Shown here: in pieces, positions 53,101-63,661 of the stretch
How positions within the stretch are numbered: the first letter of the stretch is position 1
Layout of the letters: each line of letters starts with the position of its first letter
Source: Nannochloropsis oceanica
Taxonomy: Eukaryota; Sar; Eustigmatophyceae; Eustigmatales; Monodopsidaceae
DNA: 64,000 bases
Direction: 5' to 3'
NCBI GenBank assembly: GCA_004519485.1
Contig: CP038106.1
Span: forward strand, 372,001-436,000
Made by a program: the position numbers and the translations under genes
The notes under the pieces: generated by a model
The model's input: the letters and a program-made list of their open reading frames with translations, nothing else
Databases searched by the model: none
Told to the model about the DNA's origin: nothing

Positions 53101-53696
53101 CCATGGCCTGGCCGAAGCTTGACGTGACGACCTACTCTTGGCAGAAGGTGTTAGGGGGGGAGGGAGGACACGGGGTGATCATCCTGTCCCCGCGGGCGGT
53201 GGAGCGGCTAGAGAATTATAAGCCGAAGTGGCCGCTACCGAAGATCTTCCGGATGACAAAGAAAGGGAAGTTGGACGAGGCGCTGTTCGAGGGGTCGACG
53301 ATCAATACGCCCTCGATGCTGGCGGTGGAAGACTACCTGGACGCTTTGGCTTGGGCGGACACGGTGGGCGGCCTAGATGGGCTGGTGAGCCGGTCGGTGA
53401 AGAATTATAAGGTGCTTGAAAAGTTCGTGTCGGAGAATGAGTGGATCTCGTTCCTCGTCAAGGACCCCTCGATTCGGTCGACGACGAGCGTGTGCTTGCA
53501 GCTGGAATTGAGCAAGGAGCAGGTGAAGGCTTTCACGGGGCTGTTGGAGAAGGAGGGGGTGGGGTTGGACATGGGCTCGTACCGGGATGCCCCCCCCGGG
53601 CTACGGATTTGGTGCGGGGCGACGGTGGACTCGGAGGACCTCGAGGCATTGATGCCTTGGTTGTCGTGGGCGTATGCGGAGGTGACCAAAAAGTAA
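50104..53696 (+). CDS. Bifunctional phosphoglycerate dehydrogenase / phosphoserine aminotransferase
   Basis: Catalyses the first two steps of the phosphorylated serine pathway: 3-phosphoglycerate to phosphohydroxypyruvate, then to phosphoserine. Four exons in phase: 50104-50187, 50371-50509, 50846-52778 and 52964-53696; 962 residues. Exon 1 is a presequence-like leader ([12 protein letters not shown]). The dehydrogenase has [23 protein letters not shown], the NAD motif [11 protein letters not shown] at about 174, catalytic NCARGG and STPHLGANT, and an ACT domain ([20 protein letters not shown]). The aminotransferase starts near residue 592 ([16 protein letters not shown]) with PLP-lysine 780 in [14 protein letters not shown]. 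This PSAT is of the class V type known from alphaproteobacteria and Methanosarcina. No linker stop exists, and the last splice lies inside the PSAT domain. Confidence 0.94.
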
Positions 53697-55078
53697 GGAG
53701 GGAAAAAGGGAAGGGGGGAGGGAGGGAGAGAAATTTTTGATATGCGTGTGAATGTGTATGGACGCATCCAAGGGGACGCCCGCGGAAGAGAGTGACAGAG
53801 CGTAAGAGTAAGATGAGACGATTGCGAAAAGGAAAGGGGGATCAGCCTTCCACCTTCTTATGTCCTTATGACGCGCCTCTTTGTTTTCTCTATCTATGTC
53901 TCGGGGGAAGGGGTGGCAGAGCGAGAGGAGGTAGGACAATGATGAGAGGGGCGCCGACGAGTAGGAGTTGGTAAATAGCAAGACATGAACAAGATGAGGG
54001 TGGAGAAAAGAAAGCAATGGAGAAGCTTAAACGGCAGCAGTATATTGGGACCAGGAGAAAAAAGAAAGGTGAAATTCTCGCTCATTTGTAGGATCGTTTG
54101 GCAGTCTCGCCTGACACAAGGATCAAAGAAGGAGAGTTTCTTATCGGTTCGTGCTTGGACAGAGAAGGATGCCAGCGCTGTCAATGCTAAGAAGGAATAG
54201 AAAGGGGTTCTGGCAAATGCACGGTACGCTCCCACATATGTAAACCCGCATAACCCTCACGGCAGGCGAGGACATCCCAATAAAAAAGAATAAGGAAAGT
54301 AAAACTGAAATCAGTATCCCCATAAGTGTTTTGTGAGAGGTCGCCCTCTGTTTTTGTACTCTTTTTCCTGCCAATAAGTTCGACGCATTTCTTCCTTGTG
54401 CCCATCCCTATCCCTCCTTACTAACAAATCTTGATCAAAGGAGGCACAGTGAAGGGAGAGAGGGTAAATAAACGGAGGGACAAGAAGAGGGAGAGACTTG
54501 ATTGTCTGTGACATCTGACAACTCACTGCAATGGAAGGCCACTAGACGTGTAGGACTGGAACGAGGAGGGGAAGTCACAGCAACGAATTGACGGCGGTTG
54601 CTTCATCCTTGTATCTCATTCTTTCCCATCCATTCTGGCTCTGCTCCCACATGGGGCAATTAATCAATAAAGAAAGACATCAGAAGCGAATCGATTGAGG
54701 CATTAAATCGGTCGATTTTCTTATATTTTTTCATTTTTTTCCAGGGCTCACGGACGCCATAGGGAAAGGAAGAAAGGGAATGTCTGGACCGGCAGTATGG
54801 TTTCAAAAAGCTTTTTTGTTCTGCCCTGCCAAATTTGTGTCCTTCGACTCAGGCGTCCTCAAAAAGGAGTTCAAGCTATTGTCAGTTGGGAGAGGAGGTT
54901 TTCAGGAACATGAGCAAGCCCATCAGAAAGTGCGCAGAACCAGCGCCACGCACCCCCCTTAGCAGGGGAGACTGGTGCTGAAGTAGAACCAGACGATTGT
55001 CTCATACCGTTCCCTCTCCTTTACTTCATTTCGTAGGTGCTTTACAGGCCTGTGTGTATACTACGCTGTCCTGGAACG
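53697..55078. other. Intergenic, 1.38 kb, with acceptor-like sites
   Basis: No certain gene. Two strong acceptor-like sites, TTTTTTTCCAG ending near 54744 and TTTCGTAG ending at 55036, suggest noncoding 5' exons of the downstream Fun30 gene. An open stretch from 54745 to 54962 (MSGPAVWFQKAFLFCPAKF) reads protein-like but has no partner exon I can defend. Confidence 0.4.
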
Positions 55079-58000
55079 ATGGACGGGGGTTGGCTTTCCT
55101 CGAGGCGAAGGGAGAAGGACGAGGAGGGCGGGGGTGGCCGGCTGAAAAAGAAAGCTGTGGACTTCTCGCAATATAGGCATGTCCACACGGCCTCATCGTC
55201 CTCAGAGGGGGAGGACGACAACGAGGGCATTCAACACCTTGTCGCCAGTAAGCCGGTGCCGCTCTATACGCCCTCATCCCCGCCAATAATGATGACTATT
55301 CCGCGGAAGCCCGGCGCTCCTCCTCCACAGGGCGGCCTGCATTCCTTGCCCAAGCGAAAGCCGGCCCTGCAGCCTGTGCCGATGGGTTCTGGCGGGAGGG
55401 ATGCGATCAAGAAGAGAAGAGAGGAGCTGCGGAAAAAGCAGCAGGAGAAGGAGGAGCAAGAGGAAGAGGAGCGAAGAATGAAGAAGGCCAAGACGGAGGA
55501 CGAAGGTGGAAAAGCTGCGCCTATCGCAGCCTCTTGTGCCGCTGCCGTCGCTGCTGCTGCTGTTGCTGTGCCACTCAAGCGTGGGCGTCTACGACGATCG
55601 CGGGATGGGGACAGTAGCGACGACGATGACGATTTTGACGTGCTTGGAGGGAGTACCACCACCAGCAGCAGCAGCGTGAGCGGAAATCAAAGTTGTAAGC
55701 AGCTGCAGGAAATGTTGCCAGCGGCATATAGCGACGATGATTTGGTGTTGATGTTGGATGATGAGGACTCATCTCGAGAGGCGGAGGTGAACACGGAAAG
55801 TGGGGGCGTGACGGCCTTTGGGGCGCAGAGGAATGGCAAGGAGGAGAAGGAAAATGAGCGGGAGAAGAAGAAAGAGTTACATATCATGGTTGACAGCAGC
55901 GAGGATGACAAAAAGCATAGTGTTAGAAACAAGAAGAAAATTCATAAGGAAGTGCTCAATATTTTGGACGAGAACGAGGAGGAAACGGTACCCGTGGATG
56001 GTGGGGGGAGTGAGGACGACGACGGTGAGGGGGAGGGGGAGGAGAGCGAGTATGAAGACGAGGAGGGAATACGGGCCGAGAAGACAGTCAAAGCGTGCGA
56101 GCTTATTTCGGTGCGCTTGATGGAGGAGATCCGGCATTGGGGGCAGAAGGATGCTGTGGACCGATTGGACCTCACTCACATGGACGACGACGAGCCAACA
56201 CCAGCAGCATCAGCAGCACCAGCAGGCACCAGCAGCAGCCAAGGTCAAAGGCAAGAACGAGCGTCCTCCCAAAAAACCGAGCGGATCCACGCCGATATGC
56301 TCGCCACGGCATGCCCAGGGGTCGATTTCAAGCCCTACCAACTCGTAGGGATTAATTGGCTCTTCCTCCTCCACCAGCTTGACCTTGACATTCCCCGGTC
56401 CCTCCTTCCTGAAGAAGCGTTCCAGGGACGGTCAGCAAGAGAGCCCTTGAGGTTGAATGGGGTGTTGGCGGACGACATGGGCCTCGGAAAAACGGCACAG
56501 ACGATCGCATTTCTGGCTTACTTGCGGGCAATGCGTCCCAGAAAATACACGCATTTGATAATTGTCCCGGCCTCGGTGTTGAGCAACTGGGAGAATGAAT
56601 TCGAAAAGTTCGCTCCGGATGTGAGTGTGTTTGTGTACCATGGCAGTGCGAAACAGCGGGGGGAACTCAGAGCGGAATTCGAAGAGGAGCAACAACGTCA
56701 GCAACGGATAGACCGGAAGGAAGGGAGGGAGGGAGGGGTGGGGTTTGTGACGGATGTGATTTTGGCGACCTACACGTACTGGGAAAAGGAGACGTCGGAT
56801 GTGGACCGCAAGTTTTTGAATAAAATCCCATTGGAATATATGGTTTTGGATGAGGGCCATTCCATCAAGAATATCAAGAGTCAGAGGTTCCAGCGGCTGA
56901 AGAAGCAGAAGGCGGCGAGGCGGTTGCTGCTGACGGGGACGCCGTTGCAGAATGACGTGAGGGAAGTGTTGGCGTTGTTGGCGTTTTTGAATCCCAGGAT
57001 TTTGTCGTTCCATGGCGCGAATGGCGCAACGGTGGATGGGTTTTGGAATAGCTTGGTGGAGAGGGGGAAGGGGGGTGGGGGAGACAAGGAGGCGATTGAA
57101 AGGCTGAAGCAGATTTTCGCGCCCTTTGTCCTGAGGAGGTTAAAGACGGATGTGTTGGATCAGCTGAGTGAGAAGAGTCAGGTGGTGGAGATGGTCAAGA
57201 TGACAGAGTGCCAGAGGGGGGTGTATGAGAGTGTAACGCAGAGGCATTTCCAACGGCTGGAAGAAACGGCAAATCGCCGGGTAATCCAGGCACTGACACT
57301 ACCGGTATTGATGCTACCGGGTGATGCGGGTGGGGAGGAGGAGGGAGGGGAGGACGGAAGAGGGGGGAAAAAGAAGAAGAAGAATATGGGGAAGGGGAAC
57401 ACTTGGGAGGAGGGAAAAGTAGAGTTAGTGGAGGATAAGGGCGAGGGGCATGGAAACAAGAAGGGGGAGAAGAGACGGTTGCTGCGCTCGGCTGACAGCA
57501 GCCTTACCAAGCCCAGCAGCGATGTGCAAGACGCCGCTGCTCTGGTTGCTGCTGCCACTTCCAATCTGTCGGATAAAGACGCGGGGCACATCTTTACCGA
57601 GTGGCGGAAGGCGGCGAATCACGCCTTGCTTCTCCGTCGTCGTTTTTCCGACGCCTCGATTGTGGAGATGGCGGGGGTGTTGCACCAGACGGGTTACTTT
57701 GGCTTCGAGTGCTCGGTGGCGATGGTCCAGAAAGAACTGGACGGGTTGTGTGATTTTGAATTACATGCCATCGCACAGGATGAACGGCGCCTGTCTCACC
57801 TGGCCTTGCCCATGGAGGCCTTGTTTGATTCGTGCAAGTGCCAGAGGTTGAGAGTGCTGTTGCCACGATTGTTGGAGGAAGGGCATCGAGTGTTGATTTT
57901 CTCGACCTGGACACGAGTGCTTGATATTTTGGGGGCTTTGCTCGAAGAGGCTCTGCAAATTTCGTTCTTGCGGTTGGACGGGCAAACGCCTGTAGGGGAG

Positions 58001-58657
58001 CGACAGGAGATGATCGATCGATTCAATGCGCCAGGGTCAGATGTTTCCGTGTTTTTGTTGAGTACACGCGCGGGGGGGTTGGGGATCAATTTGACCAGTG
58101 CTGATACGGTAATTTTGCATGACCCCGATTGGAACCCAAGCTTGGATGCTCAGGCTGTGGATAGGTGTCACAGGATAGGACAGACGAAGCCGGTAACGGT
58201 TTATAGATTCGTGGCGGAGGAAACTGTGGATGAACGGATTTATAGACGGGCAGTTGGGAAGAAGGAGAAGACAGAGGCGTTATTGGAGAGTGGAGGAGGA
58301 GAAGAGGGGGAAGGGGAGGGAGAAGGCGGGGGGGAAGGAGGAAGGGGGGGGGGAGGGAAGGAGATTTCGAAGATTGTGCAGAGTGAGTTTTTGGCGTATC
58401 AGGAGGCGCAGCGACGGGCTAAGGACGCGAGAGTGGCAGAAGAGGAGTTGGAGGAGGAGCAGGAGGTGGAGGAGGAGGAGGAGGAGGAGGAAAGCAATAG
58501 TGAGGAGGGTGGGAGTGAGAGCGAGGTGGAGGGCTTGGAAGAAAGTGGAGATGAAGATGAGGTGCAGGTGGTCAACTGCAAGGCGCAACGGCGGCACGTC
58601 TCGGTGCTGGAGGACATAGTAAGCCCGGAGGACGAAAATGACGAGGACAGCGTCTAG
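55079..58657 (+). CDS. Fun30/SMARCAD1-type SNF2 chromatin remodeller
   Basis: ATP-driven nucleosome remodeller; family members act in heterochromatin upkeep and DNA end resection. Single-exon, 1192 residues; ATG 55079 is the first Met. The N-terminal 390 residues are acidic and disordered, with basic helical stretches. The helicase starts near 407 (FKPYQLVGINWLFLLHQ). Motif I is ADDMGLGKT at 464 and motif II is LDEGHSIKN at 591, the DEGH form seen in Fun30/SMARCAD1. LLLTGTPLQN is motif III. A charged Gly/Lys insert lies at about 745-805 between the lobes. The second lobe carries VLIFSTWTRVLDILG, STRAGGLGINLTSAD and DRCHRIGQT (about 1028). The C-tail is a long Glu/Asp run. No CUE domain is obvious. 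Confidence 0.9.
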   Translation: MDGGWLSSRRREKDEEGGGGRLKKKAVDFSQYRHVHTASSSSEGEDDNEGIQHLVASKPVPLYTPSSPPIMMTIPRKPGAPPPQGGLHSLPKRKPALQPVPMGSGGRDAIKKRREELRKKQQEKEEQEEEERRMKKAKTEDEGGKAAPIAASCAAAVAAAAVAVPLKRGRLRRSRDGDSSDDDDDFDVLGGSTTTSSSSVSGNQSCKQLQEMLPAAYSDDDLVLMLDDEDSSREAEVNTESGGVTAFGAQRNGKEEKENEREKKKELHIMVDSSEDDKKHSVRNKKKIHKEVLNILDENEEETVPVDGGGSEDDDGEGEGEESEYEDEEGIRAEKTVKACELISVRLMEEIRHWGQKDAVDRLDLTHMDDDEPTPAASAAPAGTSSSQGQRQERASSQKTERIHADMLATACPGVDFKPYQLVGINWLFLLHQLDLDIPRSLLPEEAFQGRSAREPLRLNGVLADDMGLGKTAQTIAFLAYLRAMRPRKYTHLIIVPASVLSNWENEFEKFAPDVSVFVYHGSAKQRGELRAEFEEEQQRQQRIDRKEGREGGVGFVTDVILATYTYWEKETSDVDRKFLNKIPLEYMVLDEGHSIKNIKSQRFQRLKKQKAARRLLLTGTPLQNDVREVLALLAFLNPRILSFHGANGATVDGFWNSLVERGKGGGGDKEAIERLKQIFAPFVLRRLKTDVLDQLSEKSQVVEMVKMTECQRGVYESVTQRHFQRLEETANRRVIQALTLPVLMLPGDAGGEEEGGEDGRGGKKKKKNMGKGNTWEEGKVELVEDKGEGHGNKKGEKRRLLRSADSSLTKPSSDVQDAAALVAAATSNLSDKDAGHIFTEWRKAANHALLLRRRFSDASIVEMAGVLHQTGYFGFECSVAMVQKELDGLCDFELHAIAQDERRLSHLALPMEALFDSCKCQRLRVLLPRLLEEGHRVLIFSTWTRVLDILGALLEEALQISFLRLDGQTPVGERQEMIDRFNAPGSDVSVFLLSTRAGGLGINLTSADTVILHDPDWNPSLDAQAVDRCHRIGQTKPVTVYRFVAEETVDERIYRRAVGKKEKTEALLESGGGEEGEGEGEGGGEGGRGGGGKEISKIVQSEFLAYQEAQRRAKDARVAEEELEEEQEVEEEEEEEESNSEEGGSESEVEGLEESGDEDEVQVVNCKAQRRHVSVLEDIVSPEDENDEDSV
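58440..58495 (+). repeat. GAG/GAA-rich repeat coding an acidic tail
   Basis: Purine-only triplet array encoding a Glu run near the end of the Fun30 gene. Similar acidic tails bind histones in other remodellers; that role here is inferred. Confidence 0.75.
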
Positions 58658-59129
58658 CGCTGGAGAGAAAGTGGGTGGGTGTTGGTATGTGTGCCTGTGC
58701 GGTATTAGTACTATTAGTAATCTAGTGTGACAGTAGCTTCTCAGGGACAGGGAAAAATCCCATTGTATGGGCATGGAAGTAAATTGGTAAACAAAAATGA
58801 CGATCTTGATGCACGCCCATTCAACAAAAGAACAAGAAACAAACAAAAACATGCGACGAACGTAACCATGACCGACAAACACCATCACCATGAACATTTC
58901 GCGATTCTTCTCTTGTCAAAATGGCCAAACCCCCAGGCCGCCTCACTGTCAAGATGTTCAGAAACTTATAGGCCAAGGGCTCGTTTACTCGGCGTGCCCT
59001 CGATTTCCACTCACAGACCCTTTCCTGCCACCAAAAACAGACGAGCAAGCGCCAGCCTCCCCCTTCCCAGTGAGTCATCACCCGCACAAGCAAGGTCTCA
59101 ATGCGCCATAACAAGACGACCTGTCAAAG
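58658..59129. other. Intergenic
   Basis: Tandem spacer between the Fun30 gene and the PX-EDR2_C gene. No gene is seen. Confidence 0.55.
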
Positions 59130-59982
59130 ATGAACCCCACCGACCAGGCGTCGCCTATACCACCTGTGACACCGCCCCACAACGGCCACCGCCACCTCAT
59201 CGGTCGGTTTCTAATTAAAGTGCAAGGTGTAGTTGCTAACGGGCAAGGCAGTGCTGGTGTCCTTGGAGTTGCCCTGGTTAGTCCCTTGGCGTTTTCCCAT
59301 CTGCCCTGGTTGCTTGGCGTGTTGCTTGTCTTTCTAGTAGGCATTGCGATTGAGGTTGGGCCGGGCTTGGCACTTCATTTCTTGGGCCCCCTTGAAACTC
59401 AGAAGCAGGCTGTGACGGGAGTAGGGAACCCGGGCCGCAGCGCTGCTTCCTCTCAGGCTGCTGTCCCTGTCCCGACATCCACGCCGATCCGAGCAAGTAG
59501 CGCCTGCATATTGGCTGCTGCAAATAGGAAAATGGCCTCCGCCACCGGCGCTGCAGGCACAGGGAACCAAGCAGCAAACGCAAGGAGTTCTTCTTTGTTT
59601 GGAGCGTGTATAGAGATCAAGGCATTTCGGGTGGTAGAAAGAAGCTTCGCGAGCTACAAGGTGGCAGTGACGTGTCCTGTTGACAATAACAGCAGCAGTA
59701 GCAGTACCAGCAGTTGGTCGGTGTGGAAGCGATATTCGGATTTTGAAGATTTGCGGGAGAGCTTGGACAAGCGCAGGCCGAGGCACGGAGGCTCTCTACC
59801 GCCAATACCTCCCAAGACTCTATTCAAGAATTTATCGCCCAAGTTTTTAATAAAGCGGGCGGAAAGTCTCGAGGAATTCATGACGGAGATTCTGAAGCGG
59901 CGAGACACGTGTGATGATCCGATTTTAAGGCAGTTTTTGGATGCGGGACCTCTTGGTCCGCCGCTGGCTCAAGGGCAGCAGG

Positions 59983-60013
<31 letters not shown>

Positions 60014-61604
60014 GCAGCAGCAGGAGGAGGGGAAGAAAGGGGGGAGGGACGATGAAAGGAGAATACCAACAGCAGCAGTCACCATGCCGCACTCATCCTC
60101 TGCAATGGCGGCAGGGGGTATACCCCTATTCCCACCACCCTCACACGATGGGGAGAAAGAGAAGCAAAGGAAGGGGAAAGGGAAAGAAACATCGATAATC
60201 AATCCGATGCTTCTGCCGCGACATCGTCGGGCTTGTAGGGTAAGCTTGAATTCCACGGACGGCAACGAGGTGGAAATGGAGGTGGAGGATGAGGACATAG
60301 ACGAGGACGAGAAAGTAGAAGCAGCAGCAGCAGAAGCAGCAGCAGGGGCAGCCACCGGGGGAATCACCTGTGCAACAAATCGCTTCCCAATTGATTTGTA
60401 TCTTAAGGCTGATGGTTGTACAGTTGAAGGCAAGGAAAACGTGAACTTGGAAGGAATGGATGAAAGGGACGAGCTGCAGATCTCTGGGGGCCGCCCGACT
60501 CTCTCTACGGCCAGCACCGATGACGGCATGGATGACGAGGTACGTGCCTCGAGGACAGCCAGCCAGATCATGGAGAAAGTCCGTGCCTTGTCCACTCACT
60601 CCTCTTCCGAATGGGGCCGCATTGTGCCCTCCTCTTCGTGTTCCTCTCTTCCTTTCCTGTCCACGGGGGACGCCGAGAGCGCTTCCTCCGCAGAACTAGT
60701 TGAAGCGCCATCTTCAGCCCCACCAGGACCACCCCGACTCCCTTACCTTAAAGGACGTTATTCAGGCATGTCCCTCGAAAAGTATGCATCAGTAGGCCTC
60801 CGTGTCCAACACCCCTTTGCATATTATGACCCTGGGAATGACAACACATTTCATGTCCGGGGGAAGCACTACCTCCAAGATAGGCGTAAATTCTCTGCGG
60901 GCCCCCCTGTGGGGAAACTGGTCATGGCCTGTGTTTTCAAGATTCCTCCAGAATATCCCGGCCAGCGAGAAGATCACATAGCAAGTCGCGGGAGAATGGC
61001 AGACATGCTACGAGAGATGCAAGATTTGGACGCGCGAGATGGACGGCCACCGTTTTTGTTTTTGGTCAATTTTCAGGTCCCAGGCGATCCGCCGTTGAGC
61101 ACGGTAACGGTATTTGCGTTGCCACGTGATAGGCGGGAGGAGGATGGGTGTTTCTGGGCCCTGTTTGATCGGTTTTTGGATTTTCCGATGGAAGAGGGGG
61201 AGGAGAGAGGGGGGAAGGGAGGGAAGTTCAGCTTGAGCGACTTTAAAAACAAGAGGTTTAAATTGATTCCGAGCATCGTCGAGGGTCCCTCGATAATTAA
61301 GTGGGCGGTAGGCAACAAGCCAACGATTTTAGGCCAGAAGCTCACGCAGCGTTATTTCCGGGGAGAGAACTATGTTGAGGTTGATGTGGATATTGCGAGC
61401 TCGGCGTTGGCGAGTCAGATCGTGTCCTTGTGTCGGGGGTACGCACGATATCTAAAGGTGGAGATGGGAATTGTCCTGCAGGGGGAAGAGGAGGCGGTGG
61501 AGTTGCCGGAGAAATTGCTGGGGACGATTGGGATCGTGAATCTGGATATCAATGCATATGGAAAGGACGAGTATTTGAATATACCGGAGGGAGAGAGGGA
61601 ATAA
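59130..61604 (+). CDS. PX-domain and EDR2_C (DUF1336) membrane protein
   Basis: 824-residue single-exon protein that probably binds phosphoinositides and lipids at organelle contact sites. Two hydrophobic segments lie near residues 45-85 (FSHLPWLLGVLLVFLVGIAI). A PX domain covers about 153-267 (WSVWKRYSDFEDLRESL, then PPIPPKTLFKN and FMTEILKR), with the RYSDF and PPxPPK signatures of phosphoinositide binding. A long Gln/acidic/Ser linker follows. The C-terminal 280 residues are EDR2_C (GRYSGMSLEKYASVGLRVQ, FLFLVNFQVPG, RFKLIPSIVEGPSIIKWAVG, YVEVDVDIASSALA). Plant EDR2 proteins carry PH and START domains before this module; here PX replaces them. The pairing and the N-terminal anchor are the unusual points. 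Confidence 0.86.
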
Positions 61605-61815
61605 GGGCGGGTGGAGGAAGGCGGATGGCTAGAACTGTGTAGATTTAGATGGTTAGGTTGTCTCCAACAAATAGAAGTAGGTGTCTAGTAAACTAAATTA
61701 CGACGCATTGTACAGCACGTAAGACAGCAACAAGAACAATAAGAAGACAGAGAGAAAGTAACGGTACCGAATCTCATAGATTACATTTACGCCCTTCGCT
61801 CCCTCCACTCCCTCT

Positions 61816-63183
61816 TCATCCTTCCAATAACCGCATCCCGGATTCACCATTTTGCCTGTGTAACGACTGGTACACCAATACCAAGTCCTCCGTGCCCTCC
61901 ACATGATCATCTAGCACCGCCACATCAAGCGTGGCTTCCAACAGCCCCTCTATCACCGAACGAAGCCGCGGCCCCGTTTGTTTGAAGTCCGGTCCCGGAT
62001 TTACTTCCAGCAGGTGAACTTGCGGGAGTGGCTTAGGCGTTTCATCTTTCTCATTGTCCTCGTCGAGAGATACAAGGAAATCCAGCCCCAGCAGCTCGAA
62101 GCACTGCGGGATAGGGGCAAAGACTGTGCGTTCTAGATGTAAGGCTTTGAACAGCTCTGCTGTCACCTCCTCCATCCCTTTTCGAATATCCTCCACCACA
62201 CTCTCTGCTTCTCCCCACTTAAGCCCCCGACTTTCCTTCAAATCTGCCACCAAGTCATCCAACAAAAAGACGCACTCCTCCTCCACCACGAGGTGCGATT
62301 CTCCGTCTTCCACTTGCCGAGCGGTGTTTGTAATGTGCACAAGTTGATTTCGCAAGTCCTGCTCATTGTACTCCATTGCCGAGCTCAACAGCAACACCTG
62401 CCGCCAGACGTACACAGACAAATCTCCCACAGCCAGGACATAGCAACGCAAATGAAACTTCTTTCGGCGGTGAAGCAGCGGTCGAGTGACATATGCTTGC
62501 AACACCCACTCTCGGACGTCCGGCCATTCCCCCACCACGTCTGCTATTGTCACATAATCCCGCAGCACCGTGACTTCCGCGCCTTTGTTGGTGACACTAG
62601 GCTTAAGGATCCAGATCTGTCCCTGCGTTTGGGCGAGCCGCTCTTTGGTATCCCGGAGGCACCATTCCAGGCGGTCCCGCTGTGAAAGGTTGGCCGTGAG
62701 ATTTTGATCGAACGTCGCACCCAAGGCCCCAAAGCTCATTTCCTCCTCAAAGGCTTCCCAGGTTTCAATCACCAATGTCTCAGGTATGGCTCCGTGCAGC
62801 GCTGATTCTGGTCTTTTAGCCATGTACTTCCGCAACTGGTAAGCCAGCTGAGCCTTGCGACCAAGGCCTTTCCTAATCAGGTAGGAGTTGGCCTTGATCT
62901 CGCCATGGCCAGCCAAGACACGGTCGAAATTTAGGTCCTCGTAGTCCGCCCATAAGATCGAAGCATCCTCCTCTCGTTTGACTAGCGCCAAGCGGGGCTG
63001 TCGACGGGCAATGGCGTGGATGAGGAGTCGTCGTGTATAATCGCAGGGCACCTTCACCCAAACCCGAGCGACGTTGGCGTCGAGAGGCTCAGGCTTCGTA
63101 CAAACGGGATCTATGGATGAAAAGTATGGTGTCGTATTGATCTCAAACTGTGTGGAGTCCATTTGGGAAGTATTCCAGACCAT
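61816..63183 (-). CDS. Tubulin-tyrosine-ligase-like ATP-grasp protein
   Basis: 455-residue single-exon protein of the TTL fold. Family enzymes ligate amino acids such as Tyr, Glu or Gly to tubulin tails; yeast Pby1-like members have unclear roles. ATP-grasp landmarks are visible: WILKPSVTNKGAEVTVL with the nucleotide Lys, EWVLQAYVTRPLLHRRKKFHL, RCYVLAVGDLSVYVW, and the metal-binding HLLEVNPGPDF with Glu and Asn. The N-terminal WADYEDLNFDRVLAGHGE matches the region before the TTL core. ATG 63183 is the first Met, and the frame is intact to the stop. The substrate cannot be read from sequence; a cytosolic location is likely because no leader is present. It converges with the PX-EDR2_C gene. Confidence 0.8.
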   Translation of the reverse strand: MVWNTSQMDSTQFEINTTPYFSSIDPVCTKPEPLDANVARVWVKVPCDYTRRLLIHAIARRQPRLALVKREEDASILWADYEDLNFDRVLAGHGEIKANSYLIRKGLGRKAQLAYQLRKYMAKRPESALHGAIPETLVIETWEAFEEEMSFGALGATFDQNLTANLSQRDRLEWCLRDTKERLAQTQGQIWILKPSVTNKGAEVTVLRDYVTIADVVGEWPDVREWVLQAYVTRPLLHRRKKFHLRCYVLAVGDLSVYVWRQVLLLSSAMEYNEQDLRNQLVHITNTARQVEDGESHLVVEEECVFLLDDLVADLKESRGLKWGEAESVVEDIRKGMEEVTAELFKALHLERTVFAPIPQCFELLGLDFLVSLDEDNEKDETPKPLPQVHLLEVNPGPDFKQTGPRLRSVIEGLLEATLDVAVLDDHVEGTEDLVLVYQSLHRQNGESGMRLLEG

Positions 63184-63661
63184 GGCGCATTTGTCGAGTG
63201 GTGTACGGATGTGTTGAATGCGGAGGGAGGAGGTTGATGGCGCTGCTTAATGACAGGGATGCCCAGGCGTGCAAATTGAACGCCACCCTGACGACTGTTT
63301 GTGTGATAAAAATCCCTGTCAGATCCTTTGTTGTGAAATCACAGTGTTTTGGTGATGTGAATAGTGGGGGTTGTGTTCGGACTGTCGGTCAAGAGAGCAA
63401 GGACACCGCCTCGCTGAGCATTATTTTTGTTTCTATACACGCACGCCGGGCCACATAGTTTCATTTTGTGGGCTAGACTGTGCTTGACAGCAGCTTCATG
63501 CTTTGGTGAATGAATTTTAATTTTGTTGAATGCAGATCAAAGACACCATATAAATTTTGTAGTTCCTGCTTATAATCGTCTTACCTTGACCTTGCCTTTC
63601 CAGCCACCTCCCACGCCCGGTCCCTTGATACCTCTCATAGCCATTTACCCAATACCAGGTA
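63184..63661. other. Intergenic
   Basis: 5' flank of the TTL-like gene and 3' flank of the partial gene at the right edge. No other feature is seen. Confidence 0.5.
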
